A stretch of DNA of 64,000 nucleotides from Shimia sp022448905 (GTDB taxonomy: Bacteria > Pseudomonadota > Alphaproteobacteria > Rhodobacterales > Rhodobacteraceae): assembly GCF_047126315.1 (NCBI RefSeq), contig NZ_CP138953.1:744001-808000 (forward strand), given 5' to 3'. The first letter of the stretch is position 1, and every line of letters starts with the position of its first letter. The notes beneath the pieces were generated by a model. It worked only from the letters and a program-made list of their open reading frames with translations, was not told where the DNA came from and ran no database searches. The position numbers were made by a program, and so were the translations under genes. Shown piece after piece: positions 34,391-43,459 of this stretch.

Positions 34391-35242
34391 CTATCTTTGG
34401 CATTGCGCACAGTAGAAAGACGAGCGGCCGGATTGGGTGATTCGGCTTATTTTTCTAGTGCAATCGGGGGTTTTGCAGGGTTCCCCCTCCCGACCGTAGA
34501 CGTCAAAAGTGTGTTGAAAATACCCCAGTTCGCCGTCGGCTTGGCGAAAGTCACGTAACGAACTTCCCCCGGCCTCGATGGCCTCCTGCAGCACCTGACG
34601 GATGATGGGCACAAGACTGTGTACGCGGGCCTGTGAGATGGCCCCAGCTTTGCGTTTTGGCGCTATCCCTGCCCTGAAAAGCGCTTCGCAGACATAGATG
34701 TTGCCCAAGCCCGCCACGATGCGTTGATCCAGCAGGGCTGATTTGATCGGGGTGTTTTTTCCGGCGAGTCGCTCAGCAAGATAGGATTCGTGAAAGTCGT
34801 TGCCCAGAGGCTCCGGCCCAAGTTTGGCGATCAGCGGGTGGGTTTCGGTGTTGTCCGAGGGCAGAAGGTCCATGGCACCAAAACGGCGCGGATCGTTGAA
34901 GGTGATGCGTGCGCCGTTGTCCATATCAAACACCACATGATCGTGTTTCTCGGCTTGTGGGTGATCGTGGGCGAATTGCCCCAAGGGATCACCGGAAACT
35001 GTCATGCGGCCGGACATGCCAAGGTGGATCAGCAGCGTCTCATCTGTGTCGAGGTCTGCGAGGATGTATTTGGAGCGGCGGCGCAGCTGCGTGACCTTGG
35101 CGCCGGTGAGCCGTTCCGCCATGCGGTCTGGGAAGAGCCAGCGCAGATCGGGGCGGTTGACTTGCGCGCGGGCAATGGTTGCGCCTTCCATGGCCGGTTG
35201 CAGACCGCGGCGCACGGTTTCGACTTCGGGCAGTTCGGGCAT
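34391..35242 (-). CDS. mutM: Formamidopyrimidine-DNA glycosylase (Fpg)
   Basis: Removes 8-oxoguanine and ring-opened purines from DNA and nicks the strand. The protein (283 residues from this start) begins MPELPEVETV, with the catalytic N-terminal Pro and Glu once Met is removed, so the start at 35242 is certain despite a longer open frame. It has the helix-two-turn-helix region (DQRIVAGLGNIYVCEALF, about residues 165-182) and a C-terminal zinc finger (C-x4-C and YCAQC). It is divergent from ubiE. Confidence 0.96.
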   Translation of the reverse strand: MPELPEVETVRRGLQPAMEGATIARAQVNRPDLRWLFPDRMAERLTGAKVTQLRRRSKYILADLDTDETLLIHLGMSGRMTVSGDPLGQFAHDHPQAEKHDHVVFDMDNGARITFNDPRRFGAMDLLPSDNTETHPLIAKLGPEPLGNDFHESYLAERLAGKNTPIKSALLDQRIVAGLGNIYVCEALFRAGIAPKRKAGAISQARVHSLVPIIRQVLQEAIEAGGSSLRDFRQADGELGYFQHTFDVYGREGEPCKTPDCTRKISRITQSGRSSFYCAQCQR

Positions 35243-35321
35243 ATTCACCTCTTGGACGACTTTGTGCCGACCATGCGCGACGACGTTGGTCACAATCAAG
35301 GTATCTCTTGGACCGCGCAGC

Positions 35322-35384
35322 GGGCCGCGCCCGACCTCCCCAACGGGAGGGCGCTTCGCTTTCTACCGAGGTCGGACGCGGCCC
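35322..35384. repeat. Large imperfect palindrome between mutM and ubiE
   Basis: Arms of 17 nt (35322-35338 and 35368-35384) are complementary with one mismatch and enclose 29 nt. A second, competing hairpin CCTCCC/GGGAGG (35335-35350) shares bases with the outer stem. No T-tract follows. It looks like a dispersed palindromic intergenic element or a structured RNA in the ubiE leader rather than a terminator. Confidence 0.6.
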
Positions 35385-35475
35385 TTGTGTTGGATCGTAC
35401 TCCGGTGCCAAATCAGCGCATTGTACCTGTTTGGACGGCCCTATATGAATGTGGCAACCAAGAGGATTTCGCATC

Positions 35476-36225
35476 ATGGCGGACAGCAAAAACACCACCC
35501 ATTTCGGCTTTGAAACCGTGCCGGAAAGCGAAAAGGCCGGGCGCGTTCAGGGCGTGTTTGGGTCGGTTGCCAGTAAATACGACATTATGAATGACGTGAT
35601 GTCGATGGGCATTCACCGCATCTGGAAAGATGCGATGATGGATTGGCTGGCGCCGCGTCCGGGGCAGAAATTGATTGATGTGGCTGGCGGCACCGGCGAT
35701 GTGTCGTTCAAGTTCCTGAAGCGGGCCGGTCATGGTCATGCGACTGTTTGCGATCTGACCGAGCCGATGTTGGTCGAAGGCCGCAAGCGGGCCGAAGTAG
35801 ACCATATGGCCGAGAGTCTTGACTGGGTTGTGGGTGATGCGATGGCGTTGCCGTTTGAGGACAACACCTTTGACGTCTACACAATCAGCTTTGGTATCCG
35901 GAATGTGACTCGCCCGCAGGAGGCGTTGAATGAAGCGTTTCGGGTGTTGCGGCCCGGTGGGCGGTTGATGGTGCTGGAATTCAGCCAAATCCCCAACGAC
36001 ATGATGCAGAAGGTCTATGACCTCTATTCCTTCAACATCATTCCGCAGATGGGCAAGGTGATCGCCAATGATCGCGACAGCTATCAGTATCTGGTGGAGA
36101 GCATTCGCAAGTTCCCGGATCAGGAGACGTTTCTTGATATGGTGAAGACCGCCGGGTTTGAGAATGCGAAGTATCGCAATCTGACCATGGGCATTGCCGC
36201 GCTGCATTCGGGTTGGAAGCTGTGA
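35476..36225 (+). CDS. ubiE: Ubiquinone/menaquinone C-methyltransferase UbiE
   Basis: SAM-dependent methyltransferase for ubiquinone (and demethylmenaquinone) synthesis. From the ATG at 35476 it has 249 residues with RVQGVFGSVASKYDIMNDVMS, the SAM-binding DVAGGTGDVSFKFL (about 66-79) and ISFGIRNVTRPQEALNEAFRVLRPGGR, all diagnostic. The upstream in-frame start at 35449 would add nine unrelated residues. It is coupled to ubiB by an overlap (GTGA). Confidence 0.96.
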   Translation: MADSKNTTHFGFETVPESEKAGRVQGVFGSVASKYDIMNDVMSMGIHRIWKDAMMDWLAPRPGQKLIDVAGGTGDVSFKFLKRAGHGHATVCDLTEPMLVEGRKRAEVDHMAESLDWVVGDAMALPFEDNTFDVYTISFGIRNVTRPQEALNEAFRVLRPGGRLMVLEFSQIPNDMMQKVYDLYSFNIIPQMGKVIANDRDSYQYLVESIRKFPDQETFLDMVKTAGFENAKYRNLTMGIAALHSGWKL

Positions 36226-37757
36226 GAGGTCCGCACAATATTATCCGCCTGATCCGCACCGGTGCCACGCTGGAGCGCACCGGCGCGATGAAAGTGGTGA
36301 TGGACGCCTTTGAGGCGCCGAATTTGGTGCGCGTCGTGTTGCGCGGGTTGGTTTGGCCGTTTCAATGGCTGGGCTACAAGGGCGATCCAAGTGCGCCAGC
36401 ATTGCCTCGCGCATTAACGGCTTTGGGGCCAGCCTACATCAAATTTGGGCAGGTGCTTTCGACCCGACCAGATGTGGTGGGCGGAGATTTGGCTGGCGAG
36501 TTGCGGGTTTTGCAGGACAAGCTGCCGCCGTTTGATATTGCCACCGCCAAGGCAGAGGTCGAATCCGAGTTGGGGCAGCCTGTGGATGAGATTTTCTCCG
36601 AATTTTCCGAGCCGGTGGCGGCTGCGTCGATTGCGCAGGTGCATCGCGCACGGTTGCGTGAGACGGGCGAAGAGGTGGCGGTAAAAATCCTGCGGCCCGG
36701 GATCGAGAAGGCGTTTCGCAAAGACATCGATGCTTTCTACTTTGCGGCCAATACCATTGAGTTCCTGTCGCCGGGCTCGCGCCGTTTGCGGCCGCGGGAT
36801 GTGATTGAGCACTTTGATCGTGGGGTCACGTCCGAGCTGGACCTGCGTCTTGAGAGTGCAAATGCCAGTGAATATGCGGCCAATTCTGCGGAGGATCCTG
36901 GGTATCAGGTGCCCACCGTGCAATGGGAGCATTCCGCGCGCCGTGTGATGACGCTGGGATGGGCGGAAGGCACACCGATTGGCGACAATGATGCGCTTGA
37001 TGCAGCGGGACACGACCGTAATGCGCTTGGCAGTCGGATTTTGGAATTGTTCCTGAACCATGCGCTGCGCGACGGGTATTTCCATGCGGATATGCATCAG
37101 GGCAACATGAAGGTCGCCGCCAATGGCGACATTATTGTCTATGACTTTGGCATCATGGGCTACATAGACGAGTACACCCGCCGGGTTTATGCGGAAATTC
37201 TCTATGGTTTCATTCAGCGGGACTACAAACGTGTGGCCGAAGTGCATTTTGAGGCTGGCTATGTGCCAGCGGATCAAGATGTGGATGAGTTTGCCCGCGC
37301 CTTGCGTGCTGTGGGGGAGCCGATTTTTGGCATGGACGCCACGCGGATCTCTATGGGGCGGCTTTTGAACTACCTGTTTGAAGTCACTGAACGTTTTGGC
37401 ATGGCAACCCGTACCGAGTTGATCCTGCTGCAGCGCACCATGGTGGTGGTTGAAGGTGTGGCACGGTCGCTCGATCCGCGTGTGAACATCTGGGATGTGG
37501 CAAAGCCGGTGGTGTCCGCCTACATTCAGGAAAGCATAGGCCCGCGCGCCGTGTTGAGCGATCTGGCGAAGACCGCGCGGGTGCTGTCTCGTTTTGGGCC
37601 AAGATTGCCGGCAATGGTCGAAGTCGCGTTGATTGCGCAGTCCGAGGACAAGGTTGAGGGGTCGCGCCCGGTGTGGCCCTGGATGATTTCTGGCATTGGG
37701 CTTGGGGTGTTTGGCACCGTGGCGACCCTGGCTTTTGGCCTGGCGCTCTGGCACTAG
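36222..37757 (+). CDS. ubiB: UbiB-family atypical kinase for ubiquinone synthesis
   Basis: ABC1/ADCK-type ATPase-kinase required for coenzyme Q production, anchored to the membrane. From a GTG at 36222 it has 511 residues. Visible are GPAYIKFGQVLSTRPD, the KxGQ motif region (KFGQ), AAASIAQVHRARL where the family has the Ala-rich loop, HADMHQGNMKV (about residue 287) and VYDFGIMGYID, the kinase DFG. The C-terminus has two hydrophobic segments (about 480-508). The GTG overlapping the ubiE stop fits family N-termini beginning RGPHN. Confidence 0.94.
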   Translation: MRGPHNIIRLIRTGATLERTGAMKVVMDAFEAPNLVRVVLRGLVWPFQWLGYKGDPSAPALPRALTALGPAYIKFGQVLSTRPDVVGGDLAGELRVLQDKLPPFDIATAKAEVESELGQPVDEIFSEFSEPVAAASIAQVHRARLRETGEEVAVKILRPGIEKAFRKDIDAFYFAANTIEFLSPGSRRLRPRDVIEHFDRGVTSELDLRLESANASEYAANSAEDPGYQVPTVQWEHSARRVMTLGWAEGTPIGDNDALDAAGHDRNALGSRILELFLNHALRDGYFHADMHQGNMKVAANGDIIVYDFGIMGYIDEYTRRVYAEILYGFIQRDYKRVAEVHFEAGYVPADQDVDEFARALRAVGEPIFGMDATRISMGRLLNYLFEVTERFGMATRTELILLQRTMVVVEGVARSLDPRVNIWDVAKPVVSAYIQESIGPRAVLSDLAKTARVLSRFGPRLPAMVEVALIAQSEDKVEGSRPVWPWMISGIGLGVFGTVATLAFGLALWH

Positions 37758-37779
37758 TTTACAGTCCAGCTGGCATGAA

Positions 37780-37802
37780 AAAGGCGCCCAGTGGGCGCCT
37801 TT
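37780..37802. terminator. Bidirectional terminator between ubiB and dapA
   Basis: A perfect 10-bp stem (AAAGGCGCCC / GGGCGCCTTT, 3-nt loop) is followed by TTTCTCTTT on the plus strand and TTTTTC on the minus strand. It lies 22 bp after ubiB and 35 bp after the dapA stop. Confidence 0.88.
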
Positions 37803-37837
37803 CTCTTTGAGGTCAAGGCCTCTGAATATGTGCGGAC

Positions 37838-38710
37838 TTAGAGCAGACCGGCGTGCGCCATGGCGGCGTCGATCTGTGCCTTGGTGGCGTCGGTCAGGCC
37901 GGTCAGTGGCAGGCGCACCTCTTCGTTGCACAGGCCAAGGCGGGACATGGCGTATTTCGCACCCACAAGACCTGGCTCTACAAAAATGGCCTCGTGCAAT
38001 GGCATCAGCTTGTCCTGATACTCCAGTGCTTTGGCATAGTCGCCTACAAGCGTGGCGGCCTGGAACTCGGCGCAGAGTTTTGGTGCGACGTTGGCGGTCA
38101 CAGAGATGCAGCCGACACCGCCGTGCGCGTTGAAGCCAAGTGCGGTGGCGTCTTCGCCGGACAGTTGGATGAAGTCAGCGCCACAGGTGGCACGTTGCTG
38201 GCTTGGGCGGGCCAGATCGCCGGTGGCGTCTTTTACACCAACAATGCGCGGCAGCTTGGCCAACTCGCCCATGGTTTCCGGTGTCATATCGACCACGGAA
38301 CGGCCCGGAATGTTGTAGATGATGATCGGTAGTTCACAGCAGTCATGTACCGCAGTGAAGTGTGCGATCAGGCCGCGTTGGGTTGGCTTGTTGTAGTAAG
38401 GCGTTACCACGAGGATGCTATCTGCGCCCACTTTTTCGGCGTGCTGGGCAAAGCGGATGGCTTCCAAAGTGTTGTTGGAGCCCGCGCCTGCGATCACTGG
38501 CACACGACCGGCGGAGGCTTTGACAACCTCTTCGACAACGGTTTCGTGCTCTTCGTGGCTTAGTGTTGGGCTTTCGCCGGTGGTGCCTACGGGCACGAAG
38601 CCATTGGTGCCTTCACCAATGTGCCACTCGACGATCTTCTTGAGCGTTTCCAAATCCAGCTCGCCGTTCGTAAACGGCGTGATGAGTGCGGGGTAGGACC
38701 CTTTGAACAT
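37838..38710 (-). CDS. dapA: 4-hydroxy-tetrahydrodipicolinate synthase
   Basis: Condenses pyruvate and aspartate semialdehyde in lysine and diaminopimelate synthesis. The protein of 290 residues has GTTGESPTLSHEEH (about 43-56), YYNKPTQRGLIAHF with the catalytic Tyr (about 133) and the Schiff-base Lys in IVGVKDATGDL (about 162). The ATG at 38710 has GGAG just upstream and gives the family start MFKGSYPALITPF; the longer frame to 38797 is not needed. Divergent from the transglycosylase gene. Confidence 0.96.
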   Translation of the reverse strand: MFKGSYPALITPFTNGELDLETLKKIVEWHIGEGTNGFVPVGTTGESPTLSHEEHETVVEEVVKASAGRVPVIAGAGSNNTLEAIRFAQHAEKVGADSILVVTPYYNKPTQRGLIAHFTAVHDCCELPIIIYNIPGRSVVDMTPETMGELAKLPRIVGVKDATGDLARPSQQRATCGADFIQLSGEDATALGFNAHGGVGCISVTANVAPKLCAEFQAATLVGDYAKALEYQDKLMPLHEAIFVEPGLVGAKYAMSRLGLCNEEVRLPLTGLTDATKAQIDAAMAHAGLL

Positions 38711-38873
38711 GGCACGCTCCTTTTTATGCGTAGCTGGGCGGAATTGCCCATTTTGGTAAATCGCGCGGACCCTAGCGGGAAGTTGCCCACTTGCCAAGAT
38801 TGTGAGTTGAGGCCTTCGGGTGCGCGGCGTATCTTGCGGGTTCTATCCTGTCTGGCATAGGAAAATGCAAGCC

Positions 38874-40823
38874 ATGTTGCGTCTTTTTCTGACTCTGTTT
38901 GTGGCCTTGCTGGTCGCTGTTCCCGCAAATGCGCAGTTTCGCGATGAACTTCGCGCTGCGATGACCTCAATCCGTGCCAAGGATTGGGATGGCGCGGCTA
39001 AGGCGGTGCGTGAGACCGATCAGGTCACACGTGACATTGTGGAGTGGCACCGGTTGCGTGCGGGCGAAGGCTCGGCAGATCAGGTGTTGGCGTTTCTGGA
39101 TCGGCGCGGTGATTGGCCGGGCTTGCCGTATTTGCGTAAGCAGTCGGAAGCAGCGTTTGACGACGTGAGCTATGAGATGGCGCTGTCGTTCTTTGTGCAT
39201 GGTCCAGCGCAGACTGCGGAAGGGGCGCTGGCGCAGGCCAAAGTGCTGACGCAGGCCGGCGAGGAGGGCGCGGCGCAGGCCACGATTGTGGAAGCCTGGC
39301 GCACCATGGCGATGAACAGCACCACCAAGGCGGACTATCTGGCGCGCTACGGCGATTTGCTCAAACCACATCACACGGCGCGGCTGGATGCGATGCTGTG
39401 GAAGAATTGGACCTCCAATTCTGAGGCGATGTACGCCCATGTGCCGGACGGCTGGGTGGCCTTGGCCAAAGCGCGGCTTGGATTGCGGGCCATGGCCAAA
39501 GGTGTGGATGGCTTGATCGCGGCGGTGCCGGACAGCCTACAGGACGATCCGGGATTGGCGCATGAGCGGTTTGTCTGGCGGCATAGGAAAGACCGCAATG
39601 ACAGCGCCATTGAGTTGATCTTGGCGCGCAGCAAAGCGGGCACGTTGGGCGAGCCCGAAGAATGGGCCCCTCGGCGCCGGTCGTTGGTGCGCAATCAGAT
39701 GCGGGCGGGGAACTACAAAACCGCCTATGCCTTGGCGGCGACACATAAGCTGACGCCAGAGGCGGGCTATGCCTATTCCGATTGTGAGTGGCTGGCAGGG
39801 TATTTGGCGTTGCGCTTTCTGGACCGCCCTGAAGAAGCTGCCGCGCATTTCTTGAATTTTGCCCAGTCGGTGGAAACGCCAATCTCGCTGGGGCGCGCAG
39901 GCTATTGGCTGGGTCGTGCCTATGAGGCGATGGGCGACAAGACCACCGCGCAGCAGGCCTATGTCGCTGGCGGTGCGCATCAGACGAGTTTTTATGGGTT
40001 GCTGGCTGCAGAAAAGGCGGGGATCGCGCATGATCCGGCCTTGTCTGGCCAAGAGCGGTTCCCGGATTGGCAAAAGGCGGGTTGGACCACATCAAGCGTG
40101 CACAAAGCGGCGCGGGCTTTGTTGGCGGCGGGCGAGTTGAGCCTTGCGGAACGGTTCTGGGTGCATCTGAGTGAGACGCAGGATCGCACGGGTCTTGGGC
40201 AGTTGGGTCGGATGGCGCTGGATTTGGGACAACCGCATATTGGTGTGATGCTGGGCAAGCAGATGGTGCGCATGGGCGTGACCCTGCCGGGACCCTATTA
40301 CCCGCTGCATCCGCTGGTCGATCAGAAATTGCCGGTGACGGATGAGTTGTCCTTGGCAATTGCCCGGCGGGAGAGTGAGTTTGATCCGGTGGTGGTGAGC
40401 CATGCGGGTGCGCGGGGCTTAATGCAGTTGATGCCGGGTACGGCGCGGGATGTGTCGGCGGAGATTGGAGAGGTCTATGTGCTGGGTAACCTGACCTCTG
40501 ATCCGGGTTACAACGCGCGGTTGGGCAGTGCTTATCTGGCCGAGTTGGCGGAGCAGTTTGACGGCAATATCATCATGATTTCGGCGGCTTACAATGCTGG
40601 TCCGAGTCGCCCTGAGCAATGGATGTCGAGGAACGGTGATCCGCGCAGTGGTTCTGTTGAGGCGATGATCGATTGGATCGAGATGATCCCGTTCAACGAA
40701 ACCCGCAACTATGTGATGCGGGTGTCTGAGAGCTTGCCGGTCTATCGCGCACGGTTGGGCAAGGACCCACATCCGGTGTCGTTTGGTCAGGAGATCACGG
40801 GCGGCACCATCAAGGTGCGCTAA
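38874..40823 (+). CDS. Soluble lytic murein transglycosylase (Slt-type)
   Basis: Periplasmic enzyme that cleaves peptidoglycan between MurNAc and GlcNAc with anhydro-bond formation. About 649 residues: signal peptide (MLRLFLTLFVALLVAVPANAQ), a long alpha-superhelical region of about 430 residues and a C-terminal SLT domain. The catalytic Glu lies in AIARRESEFDP, followed by GARGLMQLMPGTA and SAAYNAGPSRP. The start at 38874 gives the signal peptide directly; ATG 38865 is possible. Size and layout match Slt70. Confidence 0.92.
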   Translation: MLRLFLTLFVALLVAVPANAQFRDELRAAMTSIRAKDWDGAAKAVRETDQVTRDIVEWHRLRAGEGSADQVLAFLDRRGDWPGLPYLRKQSEAAFDDVSYEMALSFFVHGPAQTAEGALAQAKVLTQAGEEGAAQATIVEAWRTMAMNSTTKADYLARYGDLLKPHHTARLDAMLWKNWTSNSEAMYAHVPDGWVALAKARLGLRAMAKGVDGLIAAVPDSLQDDPGLAHERFVWRHRKDRNDSAIELILARSKAGTLGEPEEWAPRRRSLVRNQMRAGNYKTAYALAATHKLTPEAGYAYSDCEWLAGYLALRFLDRPEEAAAHFLNFAQSVETPISLGRAGYWLGRAYEAMGDKTTAQQAYVAGGAHQTSFYGLLAAEKAGIAHDPALSGQERFPDWQKAGWTTSSVHKAARALLAAGELSLAERFWVHLSETQDRTGLGQLGRMALDLGQPHIGVMLGKQMVRMGVTLPGPYYPLHPLVDQKLPVTDELSLAIARRESEFDPVVVSHAGARGLMQLMPGTARDVSAEIGEVYVLGNLTSDPGYNARLGSAYLAELAEQFDGNIIMISAAYNAGPSRPEQWMSRNGDPRSGSVEAMIDWIEMIPFNETRNYVMRVSESLPVYRARLGKDPHPVSFGQEITGGTIKVR

Positions 40824-40827
40824 GGCC

Positions 40828-41694
40828 TCATGCAGATTGACGTTCTCGCCACCACGTGAACAACCCGGCGGCCAGCACAATGCCCGCGCCAATGGCGACG
40901 TTCATGCGTAGGGTTTCGCCAAAGGCGGCCATGCCAAGCGCGGCGGCAAAAGGCAGTTGCAGGTAGGCAAAGGGCTGCACGGCGCTGGCCTCGGCGACCT
41001 CATAGGTGCGGATCAGCAACCAGTGGCCAAAAACCCCGGTGCAACAGAGCGTTCCCATCCAGATCCAGTCGCGGCCCGAAATGGGTTCCCAGAAAAACAG
41101 GCCAATGGCGGTCATGACGATGCAGCCGATCACGCCGGTGTAGAAAAAGCTGGTCTGGCCAGTGTCACCGCGGGCGACGTAGCGGGTCATCAGGCCGTAG
41201 ACGGCAAACATCAGTGCGCCAACAAGTGGCACAATGGCGGCAGGGCTGAAGACGCCGGAGCCGGGTTGCAGGATGATCAGCACGCCAACCGCGCCGACGC
41301 CAATGGCGGCCCAGCGGCGCCAGCCAACGCGCTCGCCCAAAACGGGGCCGGAGAGCGCGGCGATGATCAGCGGATAGCAGATAAAAATCGCGTGGCTTTC
41401 GGTCAGCCCCAGCAGGGTGAAAGCCACCACGGTCACACAGATTTCCAGCGCCAACAGCGCGCCACGGCCAATTTGCAGCAGCGGAAATTTGGTGCGAGCC
41501 ACGGCTTTGAGGCCGCCGGGTTGGCGGGCGGACAGCGCAATGACAAACAGCGCAAAGAACCAGTAACGGATCATCACCACAAGGTAGGTGTTGTACTCGC
41601 TTGCCAAGTGGCGGGAGATGCCATCTTGCAGCGCAAAGACCAGCGTGGTGAGCGACATCAAGAGGATGCCGAGGCGGTTGTTGGGCTGTGTCAT
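40828..41694 (-). CDS. EamA-family (drug/metabolite) transporter
   Basis: Inner-membrane protein of 288 residues with about ten hydrophobic helices in two EamA halves (for example LGRGALLALEICVTVVAFTLLGLTESHAIF and MTAIGLFFWEPIS). Family members export or exchange metabolites; the substrate here is unknown. Its start overlaps the mnmD stop (ATGA), so the two are translationally coupled. It converges on the transglycosylase gene, 4 bp away. Confidence 0.85.
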   Translation of the reverse strand: MTQPNNRLGILLMSLTTLVFALQDGISRHLASEYNTYLVVMIRYWFFALFVIALSARQPGGLKAVARTKFPLLQIGRGALLALEICVTVVAFTLLGLTESHAIFICYPLIIAALSGPVLGERVGWRRWAAIGVGAVGVLIILQPGSGVFSPAAIVPLVGALMFAVYGLMTRYVARGDTGQTSFFYTGVIGCIVMTAIGLFFWEPISGRDWIWMGTLCCTGVFGHWLLIRTYEVAEASAVQPFAYLQLPFAAALGMAAFGETLRMNVAIGAGIVLAAGLFTWWRERQSA

Positions 41695-42368
41695 GGCGTG
41701 GGTTTTTCACATTGGGTCATGTGGCGTTTGCGGCCAAAGCCCGGGGTGCGGGTGACGCTGAAGCCTGCGGCCTCCAGATTGCGGCGTACAAAGCCCGCGG
41801 CGGTGTAGGTTGCGGCGGTGCCACCTGCTTTGGTGTGTGCGCCGACTTGGGCCATTAAGTCTGCGTCCCAGAGTTCGGGATTTTTGGCAGGCGAGAAGCC
41901 GTCCAGAAACCAGGCGTCCGCCTCAAAGCTTTGCGCCTTAAGTGTTTCACGTGCGTCGCCAATCACCACGCGGGCGTGGAGGCCGTCCAGGGTGGTAAGG
42001 GTTGGGTCTTCGGCATAAGCTGTGACCAAGCGGGTGGCGTAGGCGCTTAGTTCCGGGAAGGCGGCGAGTGCTTTCTGCATCTCCTCGGCGCTCATCGGGA
42101 AGGCTTCAAAGGATGTGAATGACAGCGGCGTGGTTTGGCCACTCTCTTCCCAAGCCTTCCAGACCGTCAACAAGTTGAGACCTGTGCCAAATCCTAGCTC
42201 GGCAATGTGAAAGCCGGGAGTAAAGCGGGCGGGCAACAGGTTGCCGTCCAGAAACACATGGCGGGTTTCGGCCAGCCCGTTGTCGAGGCTGAAATACGGG
42301 TCATCAAACCGGGTAGACACCGGGATGACGTTGTCTCGCCAATCGAGATCCGCGTGCTGGTCGCTCAT
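41691..42368 (-). CDS. mnmD: tRNA mnm5s2U methyltransferase, stand-alone MnmD
   Basis: SAM-dependent last step in making 5-methylaminomethyl-2-thiouridine at the tRNA wobble base; equals the N-terminal half of E. coli MnmC. The protein of 225 residues has the SAM motif IAELGFGTGLNLL (about 63-75) and the DUF752 signature DAWFLDGFSPAKNPELWDADL (about 155-175). The ATG at 42368 is chosen because homologs begin DLDWRDN...VSTRFDDPYFS; the longer frame is unrelated. The FAD half is a separate divergent gene. Confidence 0.9.
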   Translation of the reverse strand: MSDQHADLDWRDNVIPVSTRFDDPYFSLDNGLAETRHVFLDGNLLPARFTPGFHIAELGFGTGLNLLTVWKAWEESGQTTPLSFTSFEAFPMSAEEMQKALAAFPELSAYATRLVTAYAEDPTLTTLDGLHARVVIGDARETLKAQSFEADAWFLDGFSPAKNPELWDADLMAQVGAHTKAGGTAATYTAAGFVRRNLEAAGFSVTRTPGFGRKRHMTQCEKPTP

Positions 42369-42424
42369 GTCGCTTTGCCTTATGGAGGTGACGGCGCATT
42401 TGACCACAAATGAAGGGATTGGCA

Positions 42425-43459
42425 ATGGTGGACGTGACCGTGATGGGAGCGGGAGCTTTTGGGCTTTCCGTGGCGTGGGCCTGTGCCAAACGTGGGGCCA
42501 AGGTGCGGGTGATTGATCCCGGTGGCGTGGGCGCGGGCAGCAGCGGCGGATTGGTCGGCGCATTGGCACCGCACACGCCGGAAAATTGGAACGTGAAAAA
42601 GGCGTTTCAGTTTGAGAGTCTGATCATGGCAGAAGGCTGGTGGGCTGAGGTTGAGGCGGCTGGTAGGGTGAGCGCAGGCTACGGGCGCACGGGGCGTATT
42701 CAGCCGGTGAAAGACGAACGCGCTTTGGAGCTGGCCCAGGCGCGAGCGGAAAGCGCCAAGGAGCTCTGGCAAGGCAAGGCGCAGTGGCAGGTTGTGGCGC
42801 GGGACAGCCTTGGTGATTGGGCGCCGGAAAGCCCAACGGGCTGGCTGATCCACGACACCTTGAGCGGGCGCATGTTTCCTCGGCGCGCCTGTGCCTCACT
42901 GGCGGCTGCGTTGCGCGCCAAGGACTGCGAAATTGTTGAGGAAGGCGCGCAGCGTGGAAAGGTGATCTGGGCCACAGGCTGGCAAGGTTTGCTCGATTTG
43001 TCTGAGGACATGGGCAAACCAGTGGGCAATGGCGTCAAGGGACAAGCGGCGTTACTGCGGCTGGATCAATCCTCTGCACCACAATTGTTTGCCGATGCTG
43101 TGCATATTGTCCCTCACGCCGATGGAACTGTGGCGATCGGTTCTACAAGCGAGCGAGAATTTGACGATCCTTCAAGCACGGATGCTCAGCTTGATGATGT
43201 GCTGGCGCGGGCCTATGCGGCGGTGCCTGCCTTGAAAGGTGCGGAGGTCATCGAACGTTGGGCGGGCGTGCGCCCCCGTGCCAAAAGCCGTGCCCCGATG
43301 TTAGGCAAACACCCGACCAAGGATGGCGCATTCATTGCCAATGGCGGGTTCAAGATTGGCTTTGGCATGGGACCAAAAGCGGGCGAGGTGATGGCCGATC
43401 TGGTGCTGGAAGGGCGGGACGAAATACCGGAGGCCTTCCGTCCCGAAGCCTCGCTTTAG
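42425..43459 (+). CDS. FAD-dependent oxidoreductase, MnmC C-terminal (MnmC2)-like
   Basis: DAO-family flavoenzyme of about 344 residues with an N-terminal FAD-binding VTVMGAGAFGLSVAWACAKRGAKVRVID and the C-terminal GVRPRAKSRAPMLG and NGGFKIGFGMGPKAGEVMADL. In E. coli the corresponding domain is fused to MnmD and removes the carboxymethyl group of cmnm5s2U. Here it is divergent from mnmD across 56 bp, which supports a tRNA-modification role. A general amino-acid oxidase cannot be excluded. ATG 42425 has AAGGGA about 9 nt upstream. Confidence 0.75.
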   Translation: MVDVTVMGAGAFGLSVAWACAKRGAKVRVIDPGGVGAGSSGGLVGALAPHTPENWNVKKAFQFESLIMAEGWWAEVEAAGRVSAGYGRTGRIQPVKDERALELAQARAESAKELWQGKAQWQVVARDSLGDWAPESPTGWLIHDTLSGRMFPRRACASLAAALRAKDCEIVEEGAQRGKVIWATGWQGLLDLSEDMGKPVGNGVKGQAALLRLDQSSAPQLFADAVHIVPHADGTVAIGSTSEREFDDPSSTDAQLDDVLARAYAAVPALKGAEVIERWAGVRPRAKSRAPMLGKHPTKDGAFIANGGFKIGFGMGPKAGEVMADLVLEGRDEIPEAFRPEASL

